A stretch of DNA of 64,000 nt from an uncultured Caldimonas sp. (GTDB lineage: Bacteria; Pseudomonadota; Gammaproteobacteria; Burkholderiales; Burkholderiaceae), in contig NZ_CAMLJQ010000004.1 in assembly GCF_946480305.1 (NCBI RefSeq), positions 124,001 through 188,000 on the forward strand. Direction: 5' to 3'. A program made the translations under genes and the position numbers. The notes under the pieces were generated by a model. The model saw nothing but the letters and a program-made list of their open reading frames with translations. It ran no database searches and had not been told where the DNA came from. Positions 1 through 8,736 of this stretch are shown one piece after another (the first letter of the stretch is position 1; each line of letters starts with the position of its first letter).

Positions 1-522
1 ATCGGCGAAGTCGCCAAGCGGCTGGGCATGTCCAAGAGCGGCGTATTCTCGCGCGTCGGCTCGCGAGAGGCACTGCAGGCCGCGGTGATCGAGGAGTACG
101 ACCGCCGCTTCCTGCAGGACGTGTTCGTGCCTGCGATGCGCGAGCCGCGTGGCTTGCCGAGGCTGAACGCCATCACCCGCCTGTGGCTGAAGCGGGTGCA
201 GGAAGTCGAAATGCGCACCGGCTGCATCTACTGCGCCGGCGCGTTCGAGTTCGACGACCGCGAAGGTCCGCTACGCGACCTGCTGCTCGACGGCGTGATG
301 CGCTGGCGCGCGACGCTGCGGCGCACCGTGATCCAGGCCATCGACCAGGGTCATCTGCGTGCCGACACCGAGGTCGAGCAGCTCGTCTTCGAGATCGACG
401 GCATTTTCATCGCGCTGATGCGCGATGCCCGCTTCCTGCGCGACCCCCGTGCCACCGAGCGCGCGTGGAAGGCGTACGAGCGGCTCGTCGCCGCGCATCT
501 GGCTGCGCCACCGCAGGGCTGA
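1..522 (+). CDS. TetR/AcrR family transcriptional regulator (5' end outside window)
   Basis: The reading frame is open from the first base, so the true start lies upstream. The visible part begins inside the helix-turn-helix (IGEVAKRLGMSKSGVFSRVG), the recognition-helix region typical of TetR proteins, and continues into an all-helical C-terminal ligand and dimer domain. The visible 173 residues lack only about 25-40 N-terminal residues for a normal TetR of about 200. It is followed, in the same direction, by a perfect palindrome, a small membrane ORF and an alpha/beta hydrolase, so it probably represses that pair, possibly in response to a lipophilic or ester ligand. Family assignment is firm; target and ligand are inferred. 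Confidence 0.9.
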   Translation: MGEVAKRLGMSKSGVFSRVGSREALQAAVIEEYDRRFLQDVFVPAMREPRGLPRLNAITRLWLKRVQEVEMRTGCIYCAGAFEFDDREGPLRDLLLDGVMRWRATLRRTVIQAIDQGHLRADTEVEQLVFEIDGIFIALMRDARFLRDPRATERAWKAYERLVAAHLAAPPQG

Positions 523-568
523 CCATGTTGTTCCACCGCACCCACAAGGTGCTTTTTCGTGAAGAGAC

Positions 569-586
569 TTCGCACGATCGTGCGAA
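569..586. promoter_or_regulatory. 18-bp perfect palindrome, candidate TetR operator
   Basis: TTCGCACGATCGTGCGAA reads identically on both strands. It ends 4 bases before the GGAGATAG ribosome-binding site of the next small ORF and lies 46 bases after the TetR stop codon. TetR-family dimers typically bind such palindromes. The position would let a bound repressor block transcription, or read-through, into the small ORF and hydrolase. Confidence 0.6.
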
Positions 587-599
587 ATAGGAGATAGCC

Positions 600-713
600 A
601 TGTTGATCGTTCTGGGTCTGATCGTGTTCGGTGCCGCGGTGCGGCTTGGTTTTGCGGCGGCGGCCCTGGCGCGAGCGGTGCCGCGGCGCAATGAAGACTT
701 CGGGCTGCTCTGA
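600..713 (+). CDS. small hydrophobic protein, 37 aa
   Basis: ATG follows a clear GGAG ribosome-binding site with 7-base spacing. The product is one hydrophobic helix (residues 2-24, starting MLIVLGLIVFGAAV) followed by a short charged tail ending FGLL, so it is predicted to be a single-pass inner-membrane peptide. It is 25 bases upstream of the alpha/beta hydrolase and probably co-transcribed with it under the palindrome. No family recognised. The strong ribosome-binding site and operator-proximal position support it; its small size limits confidence. Confidence 0.5.
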   Translation: MLIVLGLIVFGAAVRLGFAAAALARAVPRRNEDFGLL

Positions 714-738
714 CCCGCCCGCCTCGAAAGGACGCCCG

Positions 739-1620
739 ATGAGCGACGCCACCACACTCGCCACGCCCACCGCCCGCAGCTTCACGGCGAACCGCCTGTT
801 CCCGATGCTGCGCGCCGGATTGCGCACCGCAGAAACGATCGGCCCTGCCCCGGCCGCCGCCCGCGTCGCGGCGCGCGTGTTCTGTACCCCCGTGCCGACC
901 AAGCTGGCCACGCGGCACCTGCGGCCGCCGGCCGGCGTGAGCGTCGAGACCATGCCCTTCGAGAACGCCTCGCTGACCCTGTACCGCTGGCCTGCCGCGA
1001 AGGACGCGCCGCTGGTGCTGCTGACCCACGGCTGGGGCGGCTGGGGGCTGCAGATGGCCGCCATCGCCGAAGGGCTGGCGGCGCGCGGCATGGCGCCGGT
1101 GGCGATCGACCAGCCTGCTCATGGCCGCAGCGCCGCCTGGCACAGCACGCTGGCGCAGTTCGCCCGCGCGCTCGGCTACCTCGGCGACCGACTGGGGCCC
1201 TTGCGCGGCTTGGTCGGGCACTCGATGGGCGGCTCGTCGGCCGCCGTCGCTGCGGCGCGCGGCCTGGCCACCGAACGGCTCGTGACGATCGCCTCGCCGA
1301 CCGACTTGGTGCAGGTCACGCGCGACTACGCGGGAGCGTTCGGGCTGCGCGAATCCACGCGGCAGGCGATGGTGCGGCACCTGGAAGCACGCGAGGCGGT
1401 GGTGTTCGAGCAGCTCTCGGCGGCCAACACGGCGCCGCGCCTCGCGCTGCCCACGCTCGTGGTGCACGACCGCAGCGACACCGCGGTGCCGGTGGTCGAG
1501 TCGCTCAAGCTGCAGGCCTTGTTGCCGCAGGCTGACCTGATGCTGACCGACGGCCTGGGCCACCGGCGCGTGCTCAAGGATGCGGCGGTGGTGGATTGGG
1601 TGGCGGCCTTCCTGGCCTGA
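739..1620 (+). CDS. alpha/beta hydrolase family protein
   Basis: A 293-aa serine hydrolase of the alpha/beta fold. The oxyanion-hole segment THGWGG is at residues 96-101, the nucleophile elbow GHSMGG has Ser162, the probable acid is Asp244 or Asp247 in HDRSD, and the catalytic His275 lies in DGLGHRRV. There is no signal peptide, so it should be cytoplasmic. An upstream in-frame extension exists, but the ATG at 739 has a GAAAGGA ribosome-binding site and gives a normal family N-terminus. It is probably co-transcribed with the 37-aa membrane peptide and controlled by the upstream TetR. Substrate unknown; an ester or lipid is likely from the family. Confidence 0.85.
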   Translation: MSDATTLATPTARSFTANRLFPMLRAGLRTAETIGPAPAAARVAARVFCTPVPTKLATRHLRPPAGVSVETMPFENASLTLYRWPAAKDAPLVLLTHGWGGWGLQMAAIAEGLAARGMAPVAIDQPAHGRSAAWHSTLAQFARALGYLGDRLGPLRGLVGHSMGGSSAAVAAARGLATERLVTIASPTDLVQVTRDYAGAFGLRESTRQAMVRHLEAREAVVFEQLSAANTAPRLALPTLVVHDRSDTAVPVVESLKLQALLPQADLMLTDGLGHRRVLKDAAVVDWVAAFLA

Positions 1621-1634
1621 GAGGTTGAGACAGC

Positions 1635-2138
1635 TCAGACCAGCCAGGCGAACACGAAGATCCCGATCATCATGAAAGCCAGCACCACTTTCACGATGGT
1701 GCCGACCAGCAGGCCGATCCAGGTGGCGATGCCCACGCGCGTGGCGCGGTCGGCATCGCGCCGGGCCCAGTACTCGCCGGCCATCGCTCCCACGAGGGGC
1801 ATGAACAGCAAACCGATCAGGCCGGTGAAGATGCCCAGCACGGTGCCGACGGCCGCCCCGGCCAACGCCAGCGGGCTGGCACCGGCCTTGCGGGCGCCGA
1901 GCAACGCCGCGACGTAGTCGGTAACCCAGGCGAGGATGGCGAGGAATGCCAACACCCCGACCGTCCAGCCCGACACCCTGACAAAACCGTCGATCCAGGC
2001 CCCGACCACCACGCCGGCCAGCACGAGGATGGTGCCCGGCAGCGCCGGCAGCACCGTACCGAGGACGCCCAGGGCCATCAACGCGATCGACAGCGTCCAC
2101 CAGACGGCGGGGGGAGCGATCAGTCCGAGTTCTGTCAT
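1635..2138 (-). CDS. DUF456 family membrane protein
   Basis: A 167-aa hydrophobic protein with about four to five membrane segments and the glycine-rich pattern of DUF456 (LGTVLPALPGTILVLAG, then a DYVAALLGARKAGAS loop and GLIGLLFMPLVGAM). The start at 2138 has an AAAGGA ribosome-binding site about 9 bases upstream; a longer in-frame extension to 2249 lacks one. It converges with the hydrolase, with only 14 bases between the stop codons. The function of DUF456 is not established; the Gly-rich paired helices resemble small-conductance or glycine-zipper membrane proteins. Confidence 0.85.
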   Translation of the reverse strand: MTELGLIAPPAVWWTLSIALMALGVLGTVLPALPGTILVLAGVVVGAWIDGFVRVSGWTVGVLAFLAILAWVTDYVAALLGARKAGASPLALAGAAVGTVLGIFTGLIGLLFMPLVGAMAGEYWARRDADRATRVGIATWIGLLVGTIVKVVLAFMMIGIFVFAWLV

Positions 2139-2376
2139 GCGGGCACATCCTTTGGGCGCGAACGGATGGCGCATGATGCCCCGCCCGACCGGCGCGTGCG
2201 GCGAAAACCGCGCAGCTTCAGGTCGATGCTTGACACAAGAGGTGCACACCCACCACCTGTGACACGCCCTGCGCTGACCATTCGCGCCATAACCGCAACA
2301 AAAAGTACAGGCCTGAGTGCAGGCTTCCCAGGGGAAAGCGCTCGATTCCCGCGGTTTTGGTTACTCGCAGGGGGCT

Positions 2377-2391
2377 TGGCACAAAAGATGC
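2377..2391 (+). promoter_or_regulatory. candidate sigma-54 (-24/-12) promoter
   Basis: TGGCAC-AAAAG-ATGC matches the sigma-54 consensus TGGCAC-N5-TTGC at all but one core position. The invariant GG and GC doublets are ten bases apart, as required. It lies 38 bases upstream of the start at 2430. No enhancer site was identified. The match is direct; activity is inferred. Confidence 0.45.
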
Positions 2392-2429
2392 GCGTAGCTT
2401 GGCACCGCAGTCAGTTCAGGCAGAACGAG

Positions 2430-2693
2430 ATGTCTCACCAGGCTCCCAAACGACGCTCCGGCGCCCAGTCGCTCGCCGGCCAGGTGGCCCGTCGCAGCCG
2501 TGGTCAGTTGCACCCGGCCGCGCTTCCCAAGAGCCGGGGCGGGTGGTCGTCGCTGCTGCGCCTGACGCCGTGCAACGAAGAAGCGGGCAAGCGCAGCCCG
2601 TGGCCCACGCTGTCCAAGTTGTTCCGCTCGCCGGTCAACACGCCGGCGTTCCTGTGCACCGATTTCGCTCCCAGCCAGTGGTTCAAGCCATGA
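2430..2693 (+). CDS. small basic protein, 87 aa, unknown
   Basis: This ORF begins just downstream of the sigma-54-like promoter and has strong G/C preference at third codon positions, like real genes here. The product is Arg/Lys/Pro-rich in its first half (MSHQAPKRRSGAQSLAG) with a Trp/Phe-containing C-terminus ending SQWFKP. There is no signal peptide or membrane segment. Its TGA overlaps the ATG of the next ORF (ATGA at 2690-2693), suggesting translational coupling. The ribosome-binding site is weak. I recognise no family; it could also be a non-coding transcript. Confidence 0.35.
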   Translation: MSHQAPKRRSGAQSLAGQVARRSRGQLHPAALPKSRGGWSSLLRLTPCNEEAGKRSPWPTLSKLFRSPVNTPAFLCTDFAPSQWFKP

Positions 2694-2878
2694 AACACTT
2701 CGCCGCGTCCGCCAGCGCGTCCACCGTCCTGGCCCAGCATTCCAACGCCCGTGAAGCACAACGGCCGGCAGCGTCCTCGTCTTCTACTGCCACCGCGCCC
2801 GCCGGGCTGCGGCAGTACCAGGTGCTGCAATCGCGCAGCGAGCCTGCACAGCGCACGTTGGCACTGAAGATGCGCTGA
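2690..2878 (+). CDS. small Ala/Ser-rich protein, 62 aa, unknown
   Basis: It starts at an ATGA overlap with the preceding 87-aa ORF. The product is rich in Ala, Ser and Gln (MKHFAASASASTVLAQ) and ends in a basic KMR. Codon use resembles neighbouring genes. No domain, membrane helix or convincing signal peptide is visible. The coupled pair behind a sigma-54-like promoter is the main argument for reality. Function unknown. Confidence 0.3.
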   Translation: MKHFAASASASTVLAQHSNAREAQRPAASSSSTATAPAGLRQYQVLQSRSEPAQRTLALKMR

Positions 2879-2959
2879 CGCGCACCAACGCACGCACCAC
2901 ACAACGCGTTCCAGTCCCCAGAAACCCGCAACTATTTCTGGGACGTCGAGGGAGAGGGT

Positions 2960-2997
2960 GGCGGCCGGAGTCGGAGAGAGCGAGAGCTCCGGCCGCC
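2960..2997. terminator. GC-rich hairpin after the small ORF pair
   Basis: GGCGGCCGGAG and CTCCGGCCGCC form a perfect 11-bp stem around a 16-base purine-rich loop, 82 bases after the stop of the 62-aa ORF. No T-run follows, so it is terminator-like rather than a canonical intrinsic terminator. Confidence 0.4.
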
Positions 2998-3010
2998 TAT
3001 CCTGATTGGC

Positions 3011-3170
3011 TCCCCCCTACCGGCTGCGCCGGCCCCCTCGAGGGGGCTGAGCCCGGACACGAACAGTCCCTGCGGACTGTTCGTGCCTGGCGAAGGGCCG
3101 GACCGTCCTCGGTCCGGCGCGGCCTGCAAGGCACACCAGCAGACCGGCAGAGCCGGATCTGCGGTGTTCG
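3011..3170. repeat. palindromic intergenic repeat, long variant (copy 1)
   Basis: This stretch carries CCCCCCTACCGGC...GCCGGCCCCCTCGAGGGGG at one end and GACCGGCAGAGCCGGAT at the other. The same two modules occur at 28231-28312 and 44415-44495. Here they are separated by about 90 extra bases that include a perfect 12-bp hairpin at 3058-3085 (CACGAACAGTCC with its complement) and a second GCCGGACC/GGTCCGGC stem. It has no coding potential and occupies most of the 480-base gap before uraA. Confidence 0.65.
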
Positions 3171-3359
3171 TTGGGCCGGCACAAGCCGTACACGAATCCA
3201 GGCTCATCCTTTGCAATTGCCGGCTCGTGCAACCAACTTGCTCCTGCACACCGGTGCGCTACCCGGGCTTTCCGGGTGTTGTTCTTGCTGGCCAGCTCCT
3301 ACACTGCCGACCGCATCAACGCACGGTCGTGCGGTGCATCACAACAAGGAGCTGGGTTC

Positions 3360-4631
3360 ATGAGCCTCTTTCCCCAATGGCGCGAGAAGACCGAGGGCAT
3401 CGTCGCGCCGGATGAGCGTCTGCCGTGGCCGCAGACGTTCGCGATGGGCGTGCAGCACGTCGTCGCGATGTTCGGCGCGACGGTGTTGGCGCCGCTGCTG
3501 ATGGGCTTCGACCCGAACGTCGCGATCCTGATGAGCGGCATCGGCACGCTGATCTTCTTTTTCATCGTCGGCGGCCGGGTGCCGAGCTACCTGGGGTCGA
3601 GCTTCGCGTTCATCGGCGTCGTGATCGCCGCAACGGGCTATGCCGGCTCGGGTGCGAACGCGAACCTGGGCGTCGCGCTCGGCGGCATCATCGCGTGCGG
3701 CGTGCTCTACACGCTGATCGGCCTTGTGGTCATGGGCACCGGCACCGGCTGGATCGAGCGCTTCATGCCGCCAGTGGTCACCGGCGCGGTGGTGGCGGTG
3801 ATCGGGCTGAACCTCGCCGCGATCCCGATCAAGAACATGGCACCGACGCCGTTCGACGCATGGATGCAGGCCGTCACCTTCATCAGCGTCGGCGCAGTGG
3901 CGGTGTTCACGCGCGGCATGGTGCAGCGGCTGCTGATCCTGGTGGGCCTGATCGTCGCGTCGATCATCTACGCCGTGCTGACCAACGGCATGGGGCTGGG
4001 CACGCCGATCGACTTCTCCAAGGTGGCCGCCGCACCGTGGTTCGGCCTGCCGGGCTTTGCCGCGCCGGTGTTCGATGCGAACGCGATGCTGCTGATCGCC
4101 CCGGTGGCGGTGATCCTGGTGGCCGAGAACCTCGGCCACATCAAGGCCGTGAGCGCGATGACCGGCCGCGACATGAACCCCTACATGGGCCGCGCCTTCG
4201 TCGGCGACGGGCTGGCCACCATCGTCTCGGGCGCGTCGGGCGGCACCGGCGTGACCACCTACGCCGAGAACATCGGCGTGATGGCCGCCACCAAGATCTA
4301 CTCGACGGCCATCTTCGTGGTCGCGGCGCTGATCGCGATCGTGCTCGGCTTCAGCCCCAAGTTCGGCGCGCTGATCCAGACCGTGCCGCTGGCGGTGATG
4401 GGTGGCGTGTCGATCGTGGTGTTCGGCCTCATCGCGGTGGCGGGCGCGAAGATCTGGGTCGACAACAAGGTCGACTTCGGCAACAACACCAACCTGATCG
4501 TCGCGGCCATCACGCTGATCCTCGGCACCGGTGACTACACGCTGCGCATCGGCCAGTTCGCACTGGGCGGCATCGGCACCGCCACCTTCGGCGCGATCCT
4601 GCTCTACGCGCTGCTGAACCGCGGCAAGTAG
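3360..4631 (+). CDS. uraA: uracil/xanthine permease, NCS2 family
   Basis: A 423-aa nucleobase:cation symporter with about 12-14 membrane segments, importing uracil or a related base with protons. The NCS2 signature AENIGVMAATKIYS lies around residues 302-315 (Glu303, Asn304). An upstream AENLGHIKAV segment supplies the paired Glu/His used for substrate binding in UraA. The N-terminal PWPQTFAMGVQHVVAMFGA block is typical of the uracil branch. The ATG at 3360 has an AAGGAG ribosome-binding site; an in-frame extension to 3171 runs through the repeat and is rejected. It stands alone, so it is probably a salvage or pyrimidine-scavenging transporter. Confidence 0.93.
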   Translation: MSLFPQWREKTEGIVAPDERLPWPQTFAMGVQHVVAMFGATVLAPLLMGFDPNVAILMSGIGTLIFFFIVGGRVPSYLGSSFAFIGVVIAATGYAGSGANANLGVALGGIIACGVLYTLIGLVVMGTGTGWIERFMPPVVTGAVVAVIGLNLAAIPIKNMAPTPFDAWMQAVTFISVGAVAVFTRGMVQRLLILVGLIVASIIYAVLTNGMGLGTPIDFSKVAAAPWFGLPGFAAPVFDANAMLLIAPVAVILVAENLGHIKAVSAMTGRDMNPYMGRAFVGDGLATIVSGASGGTGVTTYAENIGVMAATKIYSTAIFVVAALIAIVLGFSPKFGALIQTVPLAVMGGVSIVVFGLIAVAGAKIWVDNKVDFGNNTNLIVAAITLILGTGDYTLRIGQFALGGIGTATFGAILLYALLNRGK

Positions 4632-4670
4632 CCCCGGCACGCGGGCGCAAGGCTTGCGCCCGCACGGGGT
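4632..4670 (+). terminator. hairpin terminator after uraA
   Basis: Immediately after the uraA stop, GCGGGCGCAAG and CTTGCGCCCGC form an 11-bp inverted repeat, extended outward by CCCCG/CGGGG. The short following pyrimidine stretch TCTCTC is the only U-like tract, so termination efficiency is uncertain. Confidence 0.55.
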
Positions 4671-4761
4671 CTCTCGGGGTGCGCCGGGCAAGGCGCAGCC
4701 GCCTCGGCTAGAGTGTCGGCTTCGGTGCCGCAGCCGCGGCCCCGTTCCAAGGAGAGACCCC

Positions 4762-4917
4762 ATGTTTGCACTCGCCACCCGTGGCGGGCGTGACGCAAGG
4801 CGACTCCTGCCTCGCGTCATCGCCCTTGGGCGCCGTACCGGCGCACCCCGCGCACAGCTGTCGTGCGCCGAGCGCTGGATCACCCACCGCTCGCCTTTCA
4901 GCATCCCCGACCGTTAG
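4762..4917 (+). CDS. small Arg-rich ORF, 51 aa, uncertain
   Basis: ATG is preceded by an excellent AAGGAGAG ribosome-binding site, and a possible -10 box (TAGAGT) lies about 50 bases upstream. The product (MFALATRGGRDARRLLPRVI...) is Arg-rich with no recognisable domain. It lies between uraA and another small ORF, on the same strand. The ribosome-binding site is the main support; codon use is not decisive. It could be a leader peptide. Confidence 0.3.
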   Translation: MFALATRGGRDARRLLPRVIALGRRTGAPRAQLSCAERWITHRSPFSIPDR

Positions 4918-5056
4918 CGACGCTGCGCTTCGCGCTGTCGCGGCTGTTGCCGCGCGTTCGCTCGAACCCCCGTGCCGCCCTCGCCGGACCGCCATCCTGC
5001 GCCGTCCGTGGCGCGGCTCGCCCATCGCTCACGTTCCTCGTTCGGAGATGCACATC

Positions 5057-5197
5057 ATGTCGTACCGTGACTACCTGCTTTCGCCCTTCCTGACCCTCAA
5101 GCGCTGGCGCGCCGGCGACTGCGCCGCCGTGGCGCTGAAAGTGCTGCTGCCCTATGCCGGCGCAGCACTCGTGCTGCTCGGCGCACAGTTCAGCTGA
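5057..5197 (+). CDS. small single-pass membrane protein, 46 aa
   Basis: The start at 5057 has a GGAG site 9 bases upstream; the alternative ATG at 5048 is too close to it. The protein has an amphipathic N-terminus (MSYRDYLLSPFLTLKRW) and a C-terminal hydrophobic helix (residues about 25-44, [20 protein letters not shown]), so it is predicted to be a small inner-membrane protein. It converges with the hybrid histidine kinase, with an 8-base overlap of coding ends. No family recognised. Confidence 0.5.
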   Translation: MSYRDYLLSPFLTLKRWRAGDCAAVALKVLLPYAGAALVLLGAQFS

Positions 5198-8100
5198 GCG
5201 CCGCCGGCGCGGTGCCGGGGCGACGCGCCCAGCGCTCCAGCGTCGCGTGCAGCCGTTGCAGGTCGATCGGCTTGGCGACGAAGTCGTTCATGCCGACGGC
5301 CCGCGTGCGCTCCTGCTCGGAGACGAGCGCCGCCGCCGTCAGCGCAATGATGGGCAGCGCGTGCGCGTCGTACCGGCGCCGCAGCAGCTGCGTCGCCTCG
5401 TAGCCGCTCATGCCGGGCATGTGCACGTCCATCAGCACCGCATCGAAGCGGCCCTGCTCGGCGTCGATCACGTCGAGCGCCTCCTGGCCGGTGCGCGCCT
5501 GCACCACCTCCACGCCCCATTGCTCGAGCATCGCCACCGCGATCATCATGTTGACGGGGTTGTCCTCGACGACCAGCACGCGCGCCCCTTCCAGGCTGTC
5601 GGCGGGCGGCGCGGCTACCGAGGCCAACGGCGCAGCGCTGCCATGCGCGGCCGGCAGCGGCAATTCGGCCCAGAAGGTGCTGCCGCTTCCGGGGGCGCTG
5701 ACGACCCCCACCTCGCCGCCCATCAGGTGCGCGAGCTCCCGACAGATCGACAGGCCCAGCCCGGTGCCGCCATAGCGGCGCGAGATCGATTCGTCGGCCT
5801 GCGTGAACGGCATGAACAGGCGTTGCTGCACCTCGGCGCCGATGCCCGGGCCGGTGTCGCGCACTTCGAAACGCACGCGCTCGGCGCCGAACGCGCGTGC
5901 CTCGATCTCGATGCGGCCGGCCTCGGTGAACTTCAGCGCGTTGTTGAGGAAGTTGCCGAGGATCTGCTGCGTGCGCACCGGGTCGCCGATCACCAGCCGT
6001 GGCAGGTTGTCGGCCGTCTTGAGCACCAGTTGCAGCCGCTTGGCCGCTGCCTGCTCGGCGTAGGACCGGTGCAAGGTATGCAGCAGCTCGTGCAGGTCGA
6101 ACACGATGGACTCGAGCCGCAGGTGGCCCGCCTCGATCTTCGAGAGGTCGAGGATGCCGGAGATGATGGCCGAGAGGTTGTGGGCGCTGTCGAGTATGCG
6201 CCGCAGGTAGTCCTCGCGCCGCGCATCGTCCACCTCGGTGCCGAGCGCCAGTTGCGCCAGGCCGAGCACGCCGTGCAGGGGCGTGCGGATCTCGTGGCTC
6301 ATGTTGGCGAGGAAGGCGCTCTTCGCATGGCTGGCGGCTTCGGCCTGCTCCTTGGCGGCGGCCAGGTCTTCCGCCGCGCGGCGCTGTTCGGTGATGTCTT
6401 CAACGATCCAGATCGTCGCGCCGCGGTCGGTGTCCGCATCTTCCACGCGACGCGCCCGGCAGCGTGCCCAGAAGCGGGTGCCACCGCGTCGGAACATCTC
6501 CCACTCGAAGTCCAGCGGCTCGTGGCGCGACAGCACGTCGCGCGTGAGTTGCGAGACGCGCTCGAACTCGGCGTCCGAGCCCCAGATGGCCCGCACATGC
6601 TGGCCGATCAGCTCGCCCTGGCCCCAGCCCATCATCTCTTCGAAGCGATGGTTGGCCTGGTGGAAGCGGCCGCGGTGCACAAGCGCGATGCCGACTGACG
6701 CGTTGTCGAGGATGGCCTTGTACTCGGCACGCGAGCGCTCCCGCTCGGTCACGTCGCGCGCCAGCACCAGCAGGTAGCGCTTGCCTTCGACCTCGAAGAA
6801 TGCACCCGACAGCTGCACGAGCACGGTGTGCCCGGCCTTCGCGCGGTACGGCAGGAGCAGGTCCTGCACCGAACCGTGCTCGCGGATCTCGGACAGGAAT
6901 CGCTCGCGCTGCTCCTGGCTCTGCAGCAGGCCGAGCTCGAGCACCGTGCGGCCGATCACCTCGTGCGGCTCGTAGCCGACCACGCGCGTGAAGCCGGGGT
7001 TCACCATCACGTAGCGGCCGGTATCGGGGTCGGTGACGGTGATCACGTCCGGGCTGGACAGGAACAGCCGCGACAGCATCGCCTCGGAGTGCAGCAGCGC
7101 CGATTCGGCCTGCCGCCGCTCGGTCACGTCGAGATAGATCGACTCGATGGCCGGCCCGTCGGGCAGGTCGACCCGGGAGCCGGTGGCGGTGACGTCGATC
7201 GGCGCCCCATCGCGCCGCACCGCGACGAGGTCGACCACCGGCAGGCTTTCGCCGAGCGGCAACGACTCGATCTGGACCAGCCGCTGCTGCACGAGCGCGT
7301 GCGAGGCCGGCTCGTAGAGCGACAGGAACGGCACGCCCGCCAGGTCGTCTTCGGACGCATAGCCGAACAAGCGGGCCGCAGCACGGTTGGCGTAGATGAT
7401 GTGCCCGTCGCGGTGGATCACCAGCGCCAGCGGCGAGCGCGAGAACAGGTTGCGATAGCGCTTCTCGCTGGCGGCCAGGGCGTGCGTGGCAGCACGCTGC
7501 TCGGTGATGTTCTGCCCCACGCCCCAGTAGCCGAGGAATTCGCCGTCGCCATCGAACACCGGTTCACCGCTGACGGACAGGTGCACCACACGGCCGTCCG
7601 CCGTGTGCCTGCGCATCACGAAATCGCGGAACGGCCGGTGCGCCTCGAGCGTCGCGCGGTGGGCGGCCCATTCCTGCGCGGAAGCCTCCACGCCCGGGAT
7701 GTCCCAGCGGCGCTGCCCCAGCACGGCTTCGGGACTCACGCCGCTGATCTCGCCGAACGATGCCGACAACCGCGTGAAGCGGAACTGCTCGTCCTGCTCC
7801 CAGTACCAGTCGGCGACGATGCCGAGCAGCGTCTTGAAGCGCGCTTCCTGCTCCGTGGCCAGCAGCAGCGCACGCCGCGTCAGCGTCGACAGCGCCCACG
7901 CAAATCCGAGCCCGCAGCCGATCACGAGCGAGAGCGTGGCCGCGCGGTTGAACCATGCACGCGACGGCACCGCCTCCACCCCGGGCAGCAGCCCGCGCAA
8001 CTCCATGCCGGCCAGGACGAGCACGCATGCAATGCCGGTGAGCGCGAGCGCGGCAGCGACCCGCATGTCGCGCAGCAGGCCGGCGACCATCACGAGCAGC

Positions 8101-8432
8101 CCGATCATCGCCAGCACCATGGTGTGCACGCCCTGCCCGGAGGCGACGGCGATCGCCACCACCACCGCGACTCCGCCGAACAGGCCGAGGGTCAACGCAC
8201 GCTTCGGCGCATAGCGCGGCGACAGGTAGCCCACCAGGGCGAACAACCCGGCGCCGGCCGCGCCCGCGGCCATCGTCACATAGCGCTGCAGCGGGCTGAA
8301 GCCTTCGTAGACGGTGCCGATCAGCACGGTGCCCAGCAGGCACAGCAGCGCCCCTGCGGCATAGAAGTACCGGGCGACCGCGGTATCGACCACGCTCGAC
8401 GGCAGCAAGGATGGGTAGTGCTTGTTGCTCAC
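5190..8432 (-). CDS. hybrid sensor histidine kinase with four PAS domains and receiver
   Basis: A 1080-aa membrane phosphorelay kinase. The N-terminus has about six hydrophobic segments (residues 20-185). Four PAS-like modules follow at about 200-310, 325-440, 450-565 and 570-690, then a HisKA domain with phospho-acceptor His713 (MSHEIRTPL). The HATPase domain has NALKF, DTGPGIG and GGTGLGLS at about 815-930. The C-terminal receiver (951-1070) has acidic pocket E956/D957, phospho-acceptor Asp1002 and Lys1054. The start is GTG with no strong ribosome-binding site, so the exact N-terminus is uncertain. No response regulator is adjacent; output probably passes through a separate phosphotransfer protein. 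Signal unknown. Confidence 0.92.
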   Translation of the reverse strand: MSNKHYPSLLPSSVVDTAVARYFYAAGALLCLLGTVLIGTVYEGFSPLQRYVTMAAGAAGAGLFALVGYLSPRYAPKRALTLGLFGGVAVVVAIAVASGQGVHTMVLAMIGLLVMVAGLLRDMRVAAALALTGIACVLVLAGMELRGLLPGVEAVPSRAWFNRAATLSLVIGCGLGFAWALSTLTRRALLLATEQEARFKTLLGIVADWYWEQDEQFRFTRLSASFGEISGVSPEAVLGQRRWDIPGVEASAQEWAAHRATLEAHRPFRDFVMRRHTADGRVVHLSVSGEPVFDGDGEFLGYWGVGQNITEQRAATHALAASEKRYRNLFSRSPLALVIHRDGHIIYANRAAARLFGYASEDDLAGVPFLSLYEPASHALVQQRLVQIESLPLGESLPVVDLVAVRRDGAPIDVTATGSRVDLPDGPAIESIYLDVTERRQAESALLHSEAMLSRLFLSSPDVITVTDPDTGRYVMVNPGFTRVVGYEPHEVIGRTVLELGLLQSQEQRERFLSEIREHGSVQDLLLPYRAKAGHTVLVQLSGAFFEVEGKRYLLVLARDVTERERSRAEYKAILDNASVGIALVHRGRFHQANHRFEEMMGWGQGELIGQHVRAIWGSDAEFERVSQLTRDVLSRHEPLDFEWEMFRRGGTRFWARCRARRVEDADTDRGATIWIVEDITEQRRAAEDLAAAKEQAEAASHAKSAFLANMSHEIRTPLHGVLGLAQLALGTEVDDARREDYLRRILDSAHNLSAIISGILDLSKIEAGHLRLESIVFDLHELLHTLHRSYAEQAAAKRLQLVLKTADNLPRLVIGDPVRTQQILGNFLNNALKFTEAGRIEIEARAFGAERVRFEVRDTGPGIGAEVQQRLFMPFTQADESISRRYGGTGLGLSICRELAHLMGGEVGVVSAPGSGSTFWAELPLPAAHGSAAPLASVAAPPADSLEGARVLVVEDNPVNMMIAVAMLEQWGVEVVQARTGQEALDVIDAEQGRFDAVLMDVHMPGMSGYEATQLLRRRYDAHALPIIALTAAALVSEQERTRAVGMNDFVAKPIDLQRLHATLERWARRPGTAPAALS

Positions 8433-8736
8433 AAATGGGGCCGGAGAAGCGTACGGAACGCGGACGGCTTCGGCGGCAAGGACAAGCGGCGATTCTAGGG
8501 ACCTGATCCGGGCCGAACGCCCCCATCAACCCTAGGATCTGCCCGCAGGGCCGAGGCTGTGCGAGCGTGCCCGCCACGCCGTAGCACAAGCACGAAGCGT
8601 GCGTGCGGGCATCGGCGCAGCAGCCTCACCGGGAAGCGGGAACTGCGCCGTGCGGCCTGCAGCCATGCCGGCGCTTGCGTACCGTGGCGATCCCTGGCAA
8701 CGCCTCGCGGCTTGCCGCGATCGCACGAGGACATCC
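8433..8736. other. divergent intergenic region, 304 bases
   Basis: This separates the hybrid kinase (leftward) from the Old Yellow Enzyme (rightward). On the minus strand CCTAGAATCG (8490-8499), containing a -10-like TAGAAT, lies 58 bases upstream of the kinase start. The same decamer precedes two other leftward genes in the window. GCACGAAGCGTGC near 8590 is a short hairpin. No coding region seen. Confidence 0.4.

Noticed and set aside
3339..4904. 521-codon minus-strand frame over uraA
   Set aside because: The translation is His/Arg/Asp-rich low complexity typical of antisense frames in GC-rich genes, and uraA on the other strand is unambiguous.
4766..5197. 143-codon frame covering both small ORFs after uraA
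   Set aside because: It needs a TTG start with no good spacing. The shorter ORF at 5057 has its own ribosome-binding site and a membrane helix; the upstream part looks random.
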